Made by a program: the position numbers and the translations under genes. Shown here in pieces: positions 16,774-27,132 of a DNA stretch of 64,000 bases; the stretch's first letter is position 1; every line of letters begins with the position of its first letter. The DNA is taken from NCBI GenBank assembly GCA_945860295.1, contig CAMAQH010000018.1, forward strand, positions 1 through 64,000, written 5' to 3'. A model generated the notes under the pieces. It worked only from the letters and a program-made list of their open reading frames with translations, ran no database searches and was not told where the DNA came from. Source of the DNA: Prosthecobacter debontii. Lineage in GTDB: Bacteria > Verrucomicrobiota > Verrucomicrobiia > Verrucomicrobiales > Verrucomicrobiaceae.

Positions 16774-19700
16774 TCACTCTCGCCGGATCGAATCCAGCAG
16801 CCGCCCGCGCACTGCCGATGACACCGCGATCCAGCAGACGACGACGCCAAAGACCAGCACGCCAGCCAGCAAGGTGCCGAGGAAGCCCACGGGTAAATCA
16901 CCACCGCCCTGCGTGACACTCGGCCACACAGCGATCAGCGCACAGCCGACGCCGAGCAGCAGGCCGCTGACCAGCAGCGCCACATGCTCACCCAGCACGA
17001 GCTTTCTCAAAGCACCCGGTAGGAATCCCAGCGCCTGCATCAAACCCAGCTCACCACGCCGCTCCAAGACATGACGCGCTACCAGCACGCCGAGTCCCGC
17101 TGTGCCAAGCAAAACGCCCAGCCCACCGAGGATGGTGAAGATGCCGATGTAAGTGTTCTGCACGCTGAGGAAAGTTTCCAAGCGCTGATTCGCTGGCTCC
17201 AGAGCCAGGCCGCGCTGCTCAAGTTGGCGGGTGAGATGTGCGCTGACCTCTTCCGCTTTGTGAGCAGGCGTGTCGATGAGGAAGAAGCGATAGCCAGCAG
17301 CATCAGGGTAGGCTTTCAAAAAAGCTGACTCACTCGTCACCATCTTGCCTTGCAGCACCGATCCTGCGAGCAAGCCCGTCAACTTGACTTTGAAGGGCTG
17401 GCCCGACGAATCTTGGTAGTCCACCGCATCGCCCACGCCTTTGCCGAGTCCCCACATGGCCGTGGCTTGATCTGCGAGAGCCACATTCGCTCCATGCTCT
17501 GGATCTAGCGGGCGTAAGACCTCCGTGGCACCCTCAGGCTTGAATGTTTTATCAAAGACATAGGGCATCAACGACTCCCATCCTTTACCACCAGCCAAAC
17601 GGAAGCGCTCGGCGAGCAGCACCGGATTCACACCCACCAACACGGGCTTCTGCGCGCGGTTCAGATTCAGGCAGCTCGCGTCATCCCCTTCTTTGACGCG
17701 AAAAGGCACGACCTTCACACCCGCCATCAGCTTCTCATCCAGACCAAAGGCTTCGATACCGGCCTTGCTGTTAAGGTCCTCATAAATAGGCAGCGAGGAT
17801 TCACCAATCAGCGCAAAGCCGCCGGTGCCTGAAGTGTGCTGCGTGACATCACCCGCACTCATGCGAAAGGCATTCACGGCCGTGACCATGAAGATGCCGC
17901 CCGCCATCATGCCGATCACCGCCAGATTGCGTGATGGGCGGCGCGAAACATTGCGCATACCGATCTGCCAGAGCGACTGTGCTAGCTCTCGGCCATCACG
18001 CCGCATCCAACGACCGGCCAGCATTAGGCCTGCGATCATAAGCATCATGCCGCTGCCAAAGAACATGCCAGCTACCGCTTCCGGTGCCTTCGCCGACATC
18101 GCGGCAAAGACGAGGCCGATAGCGACGAGTAGCAACAACACTGGCAGCCAGCCACGCTTTGGTTTGGCTTTGCTTGCGCTAGACTCATCCGTGCTCCAAG
18201 CGCCCAGCAAATCACGCGGCTGCGCGCGGAACATTTTCCTGCCCGCCCACCACAGTGTTAGCAGCACCACGATCACCGAGCCGAGCCCAGCGCCGATCAT
18301 GGTTCCAGCGCTCGCCTCATACACTAATGGCAATCCCTGTGACGCGCCCGACCACGCACCGCTAAGGCCGCGCAGGGCCAGTTTGGTATAAACACTGCCG
18401 CCAAATAAACCCAGTACACTGCCCGCCACAGCGATCACTCCAGCCTCACCGAGTAAAGCACGCCGAACCATCTTTGTTGACCAGCCCAGTGCTAAAAGCA
18501 AGCCCACCTGGGAAGCGCGGCGCTCCAGCGTGAACAAGAACAACAGCGCGGCAAACACCAACGCCGCCGTGATCAAGAACAAGCTCAAACCGATGAACAA
18601 TCCGCCGAAATCCACGCTGCCTTTCGCCGCCGCGTCAGCATCCTTTTTGAAATGGCGTGGCACGAGTCCGATGTCTGAAAGCCGCAGCGTGCTGAGTAGA
18701 TCCTTCCTAAGCACTGACTCATCCTGGCCGCTGTCGGCAAAGCGAATCGCGGTGAGTTGGCCGAAGCGGTTCGACCACAGCTTCTGCCCGGCAGCGAGGC
18801 TGATGAAGCCCTTTGGTGTGCCTTTGTAGTCGTCCCAATACTTCTCGTCCTTGTCGCGGATCGCCTTCATGTCCATCGGGATGCCCGGCTCCCAGTCGCG
18901 GCAATTATCCACGTCGGACACGCCTGGAAAATCCGGCGTCCACGCACGCGTCACCTCGGGGTCCGTCATCGGTAAAATGCCGTTCACGCTGAAGCTGGCT
19001 GTCTGCTGTTTTAGTTCACGGCCCAGACCGACCACGAAGTAAATGATCTCCAGCTTGTCACCGATCTTCAGCCCATGATCCTCCGCCAACCATTGGCTGA
19101 TGGTTATGCCGTCGTTGTTGCCTGCCATTCGATCCGTGGCTGTGATCATCGAGTATGGCGTGCCGCCCTTGGCGGATTTCAGCCCATTCACCAGATAGGT
19201 CAGCACGCCATAGCTGCCCTCACGCGCTAGCAGTTTCGTGGCGAGACTTTGGTCAAGAAACACGCGCCCTGTGCTTATCTCCCATTCCTTTTTGGCACCG
19301 GCGATGCGCGTGAGCTTGAGTCCGAAGTCTTCGAGCGTCTTTGTCTTCTCCCATTCGTCATTCGTCATTCGAGCTCCGGCATTTAGCGCAGCGTTCACCT
19401 TCCCATCCATCTCAAGCTGCGTCTGCAAATCCGCCAGATTCACAAACACCGAGTCCGGAGTGATCTGTGAGGCGATGAGTTGAAACGCGCCAAAGTCCTG
19501 GACACTAACAATCGCGCCGATTTTCCTCCGCAATGAGATGTCTTGATTTGTGCTGCCAGACAGCGGCGCATCGCGCGAGATCGCGCTCGGCCGCTCCATG
19601 CGCACCAATACGGTGTCTCCTACTTTAACGTTCAGCTTACGTGCCAGCGGTTCATTCAACGCAATGTCCGTCTTCTCCAGCGTGAGCGCTTTACCATTCG

Positions 19701-20040
19701 CGCTAAGTTTCCAGAAGCCCGACTCCACGCCCAGCACCTGCGCGCCATTCACTCGCACCTTGCCATTTGCCGTGCTGGCCGAGCCTGTAGCCAGGATCAC
19801 CGGCACACTCTGCACCTGCTGCGCCAGTTTTTCCGTGAACCATCGGTCCCCGCCCAACACGCCCAACACGACTTTGCCAAGTCGCAGTTCAGCCACTCGC
19901 CGCAAACTCGCCCGGACCGAATCACCCACAAGAAGGGAGCCGCTAAGAATCGCTGAGGCCAAAAAAGCCCCGAGTAGTAACCCGAGATGTCCACGCCAGT
20001 AGTGGCGCGCGGAAGAGATGATGAAGTGAGACAAAGTCAT
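16774..20040 (-). CDS. Large FtsX-like ABC transporter permease
   Basis: A 1088-residue inner-membrane protein. A first transmembrane helix at residues 19-40 is followed by a long periplasmic domain (about 45-520), then a cluster of helices (520-720) and a second half with periplasmic domain and three C-terminal helices (GIFTILGGLGVLLGTAGLGVLVARH). This two-times FtsX layout matches the MacB/LolE-like permeases of the YbbP/HcpT type. It should move lipids or lipoproteins, or work in cell-wall control with an ATPase. No ATP-binding partner gene is next to it. The start at 20040 (MTLSHFIISSARHYWRGHLG) gives the usual cytoplasmic N-terminus. Confidence 0.82.
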   Translation of the reverse strand: MTLSHFIISSARHYWRGHLGLLLGAFLASAILSGSLLVGDSVRASLRRVAELRLGKVVLGVLGGDRWFTEKLAQQVQSVPVILATGSASTANGKVRVNGAQVLGVESGFWKLSANGKALTLEKTDIALNEPLARKLNVKVGDTVLVRMERPSAISRDAPLSGSTNQDISLRRKIGAIVSVQDFGAFQLIASQITPDSVFVNLADLQTQLEMDGKVNAALNAGARMTNDEWEKTKTLEDFGLKLTRIAGAKKEWEISTGRVFLDQSLATKLLAREGSYGVLTYLVNGLKSAKGGTPYSMITATDRMAGNNDGITISQWLAEDHGLKIGDKLEIIYFVVGLGRELKQQTASFSVNGILPMTDPEVTRAWTPDFPGVSDVDNCRDWEPGIPMDMKAIRDKDEKYWDDYKGTPKGFISLAAGQKLWSNRFGQLTAIRFADSGQDESVLRKDLLSTLRLSDIGLVPRHFKKDADAAAKGSVDFGGLFIGLSLFLITAALVFAALLFLFTLERRASQVGLLLALGWSTKMVRRALLGEAGVIAVAGSVLGLFGGSVYTKLALRGLSGAWSGASQGLPLVYEASAGTMIGAGLGSVIVVLLTLWWAGRKMFRAQPRDLLGAWSTDESSASKAKPKRGWLPVLLLLVAIGLVFAAMSAKAPEAVAGMFFGSGMMLMIAGLMLAGRWMRRDGRELAQSLWQIGMRNVSRRPSRNLAVIGMMAGGIFMVTAVNAFRMSAGDVTQHTSGTGGFALIGESSLPIYEDLNSKAGIEAFGLDEKLMAGVKVVPFRVKEGDDASCLNLNRAQKPVLVGVNPVLLAERFRLAGGKGWESLMPYVFDKTFKPEGATEVLRPLDPEHGANVALADQATAMWGLGKGVGDAVDYQDSSGQPFKVKLTGLLAGSVLQGKMVTSESAFLKAYPDAAGYRFFLIDTPAHKAEEVSAHLTRQLEQRGLALEPANQRLETFLSVQNTYIGIFTILGGLGVLLGTAGLGVLVARHVLERRGELGLMQALGFLPGALRKLVLGEHVALLVSGLLLGVGCALIAVWPSVTQGGGDLPVGFLGTLLAGVLVFGVVVCWIAVSSAVRGRLLDSIRRE

Positions 20041-20331
20041 GAGCGGAATGCGCCTATCATGCGCGGCCTGCAACGCGCAGGCAATGGACAACACAAGTCT
20101 GGCAGACTGAAAGTGGTCCGCGCAATCCCTCTGCGGGTCCAGCAAACACAGCATCAATCAGCGCCTTAAGCCAATTCAGCTGGCGGCGCATCTGCGCTAC
20201 ATTAATCTCGGTGTCGGCCTGGGGTCTCCGTGCCTTGAGTCTGAGATATGGGTGAGTCTTAAAGCGACCAGCCGCAGATGAAGGTCTGGAGACCCTAGGC
20301 CAATGGTAGCTCGGGTGAGCTATCCCCATTC

Positions 20332-22026
20332 TCACTCACTTGCAGCCGTCACGGTCATGACTTCATCAAGTGTGGTGATGCCTTCGCTAGCTTTGCGAAA
20401 GCCGTAGAAGCGCATGGGGATCATGCCGTCTCTGAGGGCTTGGGATTTGAGTTCCATGACGGTGGAGCGCATGTTGATCTTCTCCTGGAGGGCCTCGGTC
20501 ATGAGGCAGATTTCCATGATGGCGAGGCGGCCAGTGAAGCCGGTGTTGCGGCAGGAGCGGCAGCCGACTGGGCGAAAGAGTTTGTCCTTCCACTCCAGGG
20601 GGAAGCCGCAGCCTTTGAGGTAGCTTTCCTCATGGTGGGCTGGCTCTTTGCAATGCGGGCACAAGGTGCGGACGAGGCGCTGGGCCTGGAAGGCGCGCAC
20701 GGATGAGGAGACCATGAAGGGCTCGATGCCCATGTCGAGCAATCGGGAGATGCCGCCGACAGCGTCGTTCGTGTGCAGGGTGGAGAAAACTAAGTGCCCG
20801 GTGAGCGCGCCACGGATGGCGATTTCGACGGTTTCTTGGTCGCGCATTTCTCCGACCATGATGACATTCGGATCGCCGCGCAGAATGCTGCGCAGTCCAG
20901 CGGCGAAGGTGAGGTCGATCTCGGGCTTCACGGCGATCTGAATGATACCGTCGAGCTTGTTTTCTACCGGATCTTCGATGGTGACGATTCGGCGTTCCTT
21001 GGTATTTAACTCCTTCAGCAGGGTGTAAAGCGTGGTGCTCTTGCCTGAGCCGGTCGGGCCGGTGATGAGGATGATGCCGTTTGGCGCGGTAAGTAGTTTG
21101 CGGAACTTGGCCTCGGTGTCGGGATCGAGGCCGATGGCTCCCATGTCGAACTTTTTCCGCGTGAGCAAACGCAGCGCGACAGACTCACCATTGACGCTGG
21201 GGATGGTGGCGACACGCACGTCGATTGGCTCGCCATCGAGTTCGAGATTGATGCGCCCATCCTGCGGCAGTCGGCGCTCGGCGATGTCGAGATGCGCCAT
21301 GATTTTCAAACGCGAGATGAGTGAGTTTTGCAGCACGCGCATGTTCGGCGGCACAGGCACTTCGATGAGCTTGCCATCGACTCGATAACGTATGCGAAGA
21401 TCGCGCTCCAGCGGCTCAACATGGATGTCGGTGGCGCGTTCCTTGAGGCCTTCGCGGAAGATTTGATTCACGAAATTCAGCACGGTGGCTTCTTCATCGG
21501 CCTCGTCGAGCACGTTGACTTCCTGTTTCAAATCATCGTCCTGATCGGCGCCTTCGCGGCCTTCGAGCAGCTCTTCGAAATTCTCTGCGCCGACGCCATA
21601 ACCCTGATGCAGGGCTTCGAGAATGCGGTGACGACTGGCGACCTGCCAATGCACACGTTTGCGAAGTTCCTGTCCCACGGCCTGACGTGCGCTGAGATCA
21701 AAGGGATTGTAGGTGAGCACAGTGGCCTCCATTGCGCTGACGTGAGTCGGATAGATGCGGTGGCGCAGCGCAAGCTTGGCTGGGAAGCGATTGTGTAGGC
21801 CGTCTTGAGCTTCGCCTTCATCTTTGGCAAAAGGCATCTTCAGCACTGTGGCGAGCTGGGTGAAGAAGTTTTCTTCATCGACCACATTGGCGTCTAGCAG
21901 TGCCTCGATCAGTGGCTGGCGTTTATCTCCGGCTTCTTCCAGCGCGTGGCGGAGTCTCGATTGATCACGGCAACCGGCTTGTTTGGCGGCTTGGGAAAGG
22001 ACATCTGAAAGCGAGTGGAAAGACAT
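20332..22026 (-). CDS. Type II secretion/type IV pilus assembly ATPase (GspE/PilB)
   Basis: A 564-residue secretion ATPase. The N-terminal region (1-150) resembles the GspE/PilB N domain, then RATDIHVEPLERDLRIRYRVDG begins the N2 domain. The Walker A GPTGSGKSTTLYTL is near residue 325, the Asp box and Walker B follow (TIEDPVE, MVGEMRDQETVEIA), and the His box is in STLHTNDA. A CPHC...CRSC zinc-binding pair is present near residues 460-495. It powers pseudopilus or pilus assembly. No other gsp or pil gene lies in the window, so the rest of the machine is elsewhere. Confidence 0.9.
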   Translation of the reverse strand: MSFHSLSDVLSQAAKQAGCRDQSRLRHALEEAGDKRQPLIEALLDANVVDEENFFTQLATVLKMPFAKDEGEAQDGLHNRFPAKLALRHRIYPTHVSAMEATVLTYNPFDLSARQAVGQELRKRVHWQVASRHRILEALHQGYGVGAENFEELLEGREGADQDDDLKQEVNVLDEADEEATVLNFVNQIFREGLKERATDIHVEPLERDLRIRYRVDGKLIEVPVPPNMRVLQNSLISRLKIMAHLDIAERRLPQDGRINLELDGEPIDVRVATIPSVNGESVALRLLTRKKFDMGAIGLDPDTEAKFRKLLTAPNGIILITGPTGSGKSTTLYTLLKELNTKERRIVTIEDPVENKLDGIIQIAVKPEIDLTFAAGLRSILRGDPNVIMVGEMRDQETVEIAIRGALTGHLVFSTLHTNDAVGGISRLLDMGIEPFMVSSSVRAFQAQRLVRTLCPHCKEPAHHEESYLKGCGFPLEWKDKLFRPVGCRSCRNTGFTGRLAIMEICLMTEALQEKINMRSTVMELKSQALRDGMIPMRFYGFRKASEGITTLDEVMTVTAASE

Positions 22027-22076
22027 GTGAGAGGGCGTTGTAAAACGCAGGATTACCAGACAAGTTGCGACTAAAC

Positions 22077-22622
22077 TCAGGCGCGGAAAAGATGGGTCAG
22101 TAGCCAGACATAGAGTGCGAATAGTCCAAGCAGTATGCTGATGAGGGCGGCGACGATCAATCCGAGCACGCCGAAGAGCCGCCAGGTGCTGCGTTTGACG
22201 AGGTCATGCTGCCCGGCCTGCCAGTCCTGAAGGAGCCGTAGATTGCGGGAGTTGGATTTAAAAAAAGCGCTGGCCACGGGGCCGAGTGCGGGGGCGAAAT
22301 CGAAGAGCGTGTTCATCAGTATGTTCCCCGCCATGCGCAGGAGGACGGGCACGCTGACACGACTGCGCACGGCTTCGATTAGGATGATGAGTCCACCGCC
22401 CGAGGCGATGGTACTGCCGAAGCCTGGAATGAGTGAGAGCAGAGGATCGAGTCCGATTTTAAAATCGGTGCCGGGGATGCGCAGCCAGTTGTCCAGCCAC
22501 TTGGCGAGAAACTGCGCCATATCAGATTCTACAGGCTTGCCTTTGGCATCTTTGTGGAAGGTCCGCATTTTGGGCGGGAGGATATCGTCGATGATGATGT
22601 GATCGGCAGGATCAGGTTGCAT
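22077..22622 (-). CDS. DUF4112 membrane protein
   Basis: A 181-residue protein. The central part (LLSLIPGFGSTIASGGGLIILIEAVRS, NILMNTLFDFAPALGPVASAFFKSN) is typical of the DUF4112 family, and a C-terminal transmembrane helix pair (GVLGLIVAALISILLGLFALYVWL) follows. The function is unknown. It is 50 bases upstream of gspE on the same strand; a functional link is not shown. Confidence 0.75.
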   Translation of the reverse strand: MQPDPADHIIIDDILPPKMRTFHKDAKGKPVESDMAQFLAKWLDNWLRIPGTDFKIGLDPLLSLIPGFGSTIASGGGLIILIEAVRSRVSVPVLLRMAGNILMNTLFDFAPALGPVASAFFKSNSRNLRLLQDWQAGQHDLVKRSTWRLFGVLGLIVAALISILLGLFALYVWLLTHLFRA

Positions 22623-22784
22623 GTGAAGAGTTTAGATTATCATGTTGCTCTCGCAACTTGTGGTGCGAGAACCAAGTGCTCGACTTTGGTGGGAATGGGT
22701 GAGAGTTGAGAGTTGAGCGTCTAGAAATTAGCGCATTGTTTTTGTCAGCGGATCAGGATTCTTAACCCACTACTTTTTACTTCT

Positions 22785-25700
22785 GTGTCCGACATCGAAT
22801 TCAGCCTCAAGCATCTCATGATCAGCGCCTCGGCGGGATCTGGGAAGACGTATCAATTGGCTCGGCGTTATGCTCACCTACTCACGCTCGGTGCGGAGCC
22901 GGAATGCATTGCTGCGATGACGTTCACGCGCAAGGCGGCGGGGGAGTTCTTCAATCGTATCCTGCGCCGACTGGCGGAACTGGCCGAGAATCCTGAAAGT
23001 GCGTTGGGTTTCTTTAGAGATGTCGAACCGCCTGTGCCGGCGGGCACCGACTATGCGCTGCTGCTTCGGCGCGTGACTCGGCGTCTGCATCGTTTGCGGC
23101 TGGGCACGCTGGACAGTTTTTTTGCTGGTATGACGCGCTGTTTTCCGCTGGAACTCGGATTGCCTGCGGGTGCGCGCGTGATGCAGGAAGATGAGGCTAA
23201 GCAGGCGCTCGATGAAGCGCTGGAAGCACTCTTGGATCATCTTTACTCAAGTGAAGATCGGGCGGCGCTGCATCTGCTGACGGAAGCCTACAAGCAGGCA
23301 ACTTTTGGCGCAGGTGAGAAGACGGTTGACGCGACCATGCAGAAGTGGGCGGTGGATGGTGTGATGCGCTGGGAGGACTCAGGGAAGGGGATGTCGAATG
23401 ACGAAAGCCTCAGAGGCTGGGGTGAAATTCGCGCCATCTGGCCAGACGGATTACCTGCGGTCAAAGCCATCGCCGACGTGGTGGCGGAGGTGCGTCAGTT
23501 TTTCATACCGCCGCATGCGCCTGGGCAAACACTGCTGGAAGAAACGCTCCAAGCGGTGCTCGAAACAACGCCCGGAATGACGCTGCCAAAGCGTGTGAAG
23601 GAGTTGTTGGAAAAGCTGGCCGAGCAATGGCCTGAAATTCAAAATGATCGCGGTGAGCTGATGTGGATGCGCAAGAAACTGCCGCTCGATGGCGCGCCAG
23701 CGCGTGCACTGCGCGGACTCGCTGAAGCACTGATGCTGCGTGAGTTTCTGGTGCGTGCTGAGCGCACGCGCGGACTCGCTGCAGTGACGGCGATGCTGGC
23801 GGATCAGTATGCTCAGCGGGTGCGTGCTCGTGGCCGGCTTTCCTTTGCCGATGTGCAGCGACTGCTCGCCAATGCGGTGCGTGAGGACTCGCCCTGGCTC
23901 GGTGGCAGCGGTGATCTCTGGTATCGCATGGATGGGCGGCATGATCATTGGTTGCTCGACGAGTTTCAGGATACCAGCCGCACGCAGTGGCAGGTGATTG
24001 GAGATTTGGTGGATGAAGTAATCCAGGATACTGAGGGCCAACGCAGCTTCTTTGCCGTGGGTGATCCGAAGCAGTCGATCTATCTCTGGCGTCAGGCAGA
24101 GCCGGATTTGTTTGATGACGTATTGCGTGCTTACCCAGAGGCTGGGCCGCGTGGTCTGCATCAGCAGCCGCTGAGTGTGTCATATCGCAGCGCGCCTGCG
24201 GTTTTAGATGCGGTGAATGGTGTGTTTGGAAGCCGGGCAGTCATCGAGTTGCTGCTCCCAGAAGGCAGTCTAAAGGGCTTCTCTTTTCAAGAGCATCTGG
24301 CCAGCCAAAAGGCGCTGGTGGGTCATGCGGCTTTGCTTTCACCGCTCAAGTCCGGGGGCGATGATCAGGAGGGCGCGGTCCATGTGGCTGCGAAGTTGCT
24401 GCGTGAGATGGAACCGCTGAAGCGTGGGCTTTCCTGTGCGGTTTTAGTGCGCCAAAACAATGATGCCACGGAGATGACTGAGCGGCTACGCCATCTCACA
24501 AGCATGGAGGTGGTGTGTGAATCCCGGCAGCGCCCCTGCACGGACAATGCGGTGACTTTGGCGTTGCTATCCGTGCTGCAACTCGCGGTGCATCCCTCGG
24601 ATATGCAGGCTTTAGAGCATTTGAAGATGACGCCTCTATGGCCTGAGTTGACGGCTGATGAAAAGTCGTGGCGGTATCGCATCGCGAATGTGCAGCGTCT
24701 CGTGCAGGAGCAGGGATTCACCGCTTTCATGCAGGAGTGGGTTCCTATCATTCACGCAGCTTTGCCTGAACTGGATGAATTTCACAAACGCCGACTCACG
24801 CAGATGACCGACATCGCGATGGAGTTTGATTTGACGGGTAGTCGTGATCTGGATGTCTTCATTCGCAATGCGCGTGAGTATCCTCTGCGTGTGCGTGGCT
24901 CACAGAATGCGATCCAAGTCATGACCGTTCATGCGGCGAAAGGGCTGGAGTTTGATGTCGTAATCCTGCCTGATCTGGATGGGGACTCGATGGATAAACT
25001 GCGTCGAGATGATCTCATGATCAGTCGAGATCGTGAGGGTGTGCGCTGGGTTCTGCAAACACCGCTGCGAGTCTATGCCGAACTCGATGCCACGCTCGGT
25101 ACTGAGCTGAAAGAAGCGAAACGGCGCGGTGCTTTCGAGTCGCTTTGTCGTCTCTATGTGGCCATGACTCGCGCCAAGCGTGGCTTGTATTTGATCGCTG
25201 AGCCTGCCGCACAAAAACCATCTGCTATTAAAGAGTCTGTCCTGCTACGATCCACGCTCGGCGCTTCGCCAGTGGCGGGGGACTCGTGGAACATTGAGTG
25301 GGAAACCGGTGATGCGGGCTGGTATCTGGCCGAGCATCGTCAGGCGGAAATACTCCCGCCAGTCATCGCAGTCTCAGCGCCGCTAGGTCCATTGTTGCAG
25401 GAAACACAGCCCATGCCGCGTCGCCGAACTCCCTCGGGTGAGGAGAGTTTTAAGGTCAAAGGCAGTGTGCTCTTCAGTGCAGGCCGCGAGCCTGGCCGCC
25501 GACTCGGCACCCGTGTGCATGAACTTTTTGCCGAAGTCGCTTGGGCTGAGCCTTTGGACACTTTGACGCAGCGCTGGCTAATTAAAGGTCTGCTCACGCA
25601 AGATGATCTCAGCGCCGACTCCAAGACGCCGGAGAGCTTGGCTTTTCGCATGGTGTGCTCCGTGCTTGGATCAAATGTTTTTCAGCAGCCTGGGCCACAG

Positions 25701-25997
25701 ACGCAGCTCTGGCGTGAGCGGCCATTCGATCTCGTGATGGATGGTGAATGGGTGTCTGGCATTTTTGATCGTGTGCAGTTGGAGCGTGACTCAAGCGGTC
25801 ACTACCTCAGTGCCTGGATCATTGATTTTAAAACCGATGACGTAGACTCAGATGAAGCTCTGGAGGCGAAACTAGCGGGCTATGCGCCACAGATTGCTTT
25901 ATATCGCACGGCGATCATGAAGCTGACCGGATTGGCTGCTAATAAGATTCATTGCTCGCTGCTCTTTACCCGTCTGCAGCGGCTGATCGTGATATGA
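22785..25997 (+). CDS. AddA/RecB-like UvrD helicase-nuclease
   Basis: A 1070-residue superfamily 1 helicase. Walker A SASAGSGKTYQLARRY (residues about 13-28), motif Ia AAMTFTRKAAGEF, motif II LDEFQDTS, motif III VGDPKQSIYLWRQAEPDLF, motif V VMTVHAAKGLEFDVVILPD and motif VI LYVAMTRAKRGLYLI are all present. The C-terminal RecB-like nuclease has GTRVHELFAE and DFKTDD near residue 1015 with YAPQIALY after it. This is the AddA or RecB type of double-strand-break repair enzyme that processes DNA ends. No AddB/RexB or RecC partner is in the window. It lies upstream of rplM. Confidence 0.85.
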   Translation: MSDIEFSLKHLMISASAGSGKTYQLARRYAHLLTLGAEPECIAAMTFTRKAAGEFFNRILRRLAELAENPESALGFFRDVEPPVPAGTDYALLLRRVTRRLHRLRLGTLDSFFAGMTRCFPLELGLPAGARVMQEDEAKQALDEALEALLDHLYSSEDRAALHLLTEAYKQATFGAGEKTVDATMQKWAVDGVMRWEDSGKGMSNDESLRGWGEIRAIWPDGLPAVKAIADVVAEVRQFFIPPHAPGQTLLEETLQAVLETTPGMTLPKRVKELLEKLAEQWPEIQNDRGELMWMRKKLPLDGAPARALRGLAEALMLREFLVRAERTRGLAAVTAMLADQYAQRVRARGRLSFADVQRLLANAVREDSPWLGGSGDLWYRMDGRHDHWLLDEFQDTSRTQWQVIGDLVDEVIQDTEGQRSFFAVGDPKQSIYLWRQAEPDLFDDVLRAYPEAGPRGLHQQPLSVSYRSAPAVLDAVNGVFGSRAVIELLLPEGSLKGFSFQEHLASQKALVGHAALLSPLKSGGDDQEGAVHVAAKLLREMEPLKRGLSCAVLVRQNNDATEMTERLRHLTSMEVVCESRQRPCTDNAVTLALLSVLQLAVHPSDMQALEHLKMTPLWPELTADEKSWRYRIANVQRLVQEQGFTAFMQEWVPIIHAALPELDEFHKRRLTQMTDIAMEFDLTGSRDLDVFIRNAREYPLRVRGSQNAIQVMTVHAAKGLEFDVVILPDLDGDSMDKLRRDDLMISRDREGVRWVLQTPLRVYAELDATLGTELKEAKRRGAFESLCRLYVAMTRAKRGLYLIAEPAAQKPSAIKESVLLRSTLGASPVAGDSWNIEWETGDAGWYLAEHRQAEILPPVIAVSAPLGPLLQETQPMPRRRTPSGEESFKVKGSVLFSAGREPGRRLGTRVHELFAEVAWAEPLDTLTQRWLIKGLLTQDDLSADSKTPESLAFRMVCSVLGSNVFQQPGPQTQLWRERPFDLVMDGEWVSGIFDRVQLERDSSGHYLSAWIIDFKTDDVDSDEALEAKLAGYAPQIALYRTAIMKLTGLAANKIHCSLLFTRLQRLIVI

Positions 25998-26075
25998 GCT
26001 GGGTCTATCTTAGTCTCAGTCGCCGCAGCAATTCAAATTAACCTCAAAAGAGCTGTGAATAACTCTAGTTTCCGT

Positions 26076-26103
26076 TTGACACCTTGCCTGAGACTTCTAT
26101 TCT
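26076..26103 (+). promoter_or_regulatory. Sigma70-type promoter of rplM-rpsI
   Basis: TTGACA (26076-26081), 16-base spacer, TATTCT (26098-26103), about 60 bases before the rplM start. The -35 box is a consensus match and the -10 box a 4/6 match. Confidence 0.7.
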
Positions 26104-26124
26104 CGCGACCCTTCTTTTCCCGCG

Positions 26125-26143
26125 CTCGATGACGTTCATCGAG
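26125..26143 (+). promoter_or_regulatory. rplM leader hairpin
   Basis: CTCGATGA (26125-26132) and TCATCGAG (26136-26143) form a perfect 8-bp stem with loop CGT, in the short leader 21 bases before the rplM start. L13 is known to repress its own operon by binding leader RNA in some bacteria, so this could be the L13 target; that is an inference. There is no T-run, so it is not a terminator. Confidence 0.5.
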
Positions 26144-26163
26144 TGTTACTCACAAAGAACCTT

Positions 26164-26598
26164 ATGAAGACATTCTCTGCCAAAGCCCAAGACATGAACC
26201 GCCAGTGGTGGATCATTGATGCCAAGGATCAGGTACTCGGCCAAGTCGCCGTGGCTGCTGCTAATCTTATCCGTGGTAAGACTCGGCCAACATTTACCCC
26301 TCATGTTGATACCGGCGATTTCGTTGTGGTGATCAATGCTGAGCAAGTGCTGCTGACTGGTAAGAAAGAACAGCAGAAAGTTTACACCAGCAAGCGAGGT
26401 GGCTACATCGGTAACCAGAAAGTGGAGACCGCTGAAAAAGTTCGTCAACGCCGTCCTGAGTTGCTCGTACATCGCGCTGTGAAAGGCATGGTCCCACACA
26501 ATCGCCTAGGTGATGCGATCGTTACCAAGCTGAAAGTTTATGTGGGTGCAGACCATCCGCATGTAGCTCAGAATCCACAACCTTTCGTTGTCGCTTAA
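26164..26598 (+). CDS. rplM: 50S ribosomal protein L13
   Basis: 144 residues from ATG at 26164. WWIIDAKDQVLGQVAVAAANLIRGK, then the conserved YTSKRGG and the AVKGMVPHNRLG signature mark L13, which helps initiate large-subunit assembly. A shorter upstream extension in the open frame begins at 26143 within the leader hairpin and is unlikely. It is followed 26 bases later by rpsI in the usual operon order. Confidence 0.96.
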   Translation: MKTFSAKAQDMNRQWWIIDAKDQVLGQVAVAAANLIRGKTRPTFTPHVDTGDFVVVINAEQVLLTGKKEQQKVYTSKRGGYIGNQKVETAEKVRQRRPELLVHRAVKGMVPHNRLGDAIVTKLKVYVGADHPHVAQNPQPFVVA

Positions 26599-26624
26599 TT
26601 CCAAGTTTTACCTGATCTAAGTTC

Positions 26625-27027
<403 letters not shown>

Positions 27028-27051
27028 TGGCTGGTTCAAATTGGTTTTTTC

Positions 27052-27085
27052 AAAAAAGCCCCGTCTTCGCAGGCGGGGCTTTTTT
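27052..27085 (+). terminator. Rho-independent terminator of rplM-rpsI
   Basis: AAAAAAGCCCCG (27052-27063) and CGGGGCTTTTTT (27074-27085) form a perfect 12-bp stem with a 10-base loop and a six-T tail, 28 bases after the rpsI stop. The symmetric A/T flanks could allow action from either strand. Confidence 0.93.
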
Positions 27086-27132
27086 GATGCCAAGCTAGAC
27101 CACTTCACCGCAGCTTCTTATTCTATCCATTC

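Noticed and set aside
20041-20331. Minus frame 20057-20335 as a gene
   Set aside because: No motif, odd composition; the gap shows only a small TAGCTC/GAGCTA hairpin without a T-run.
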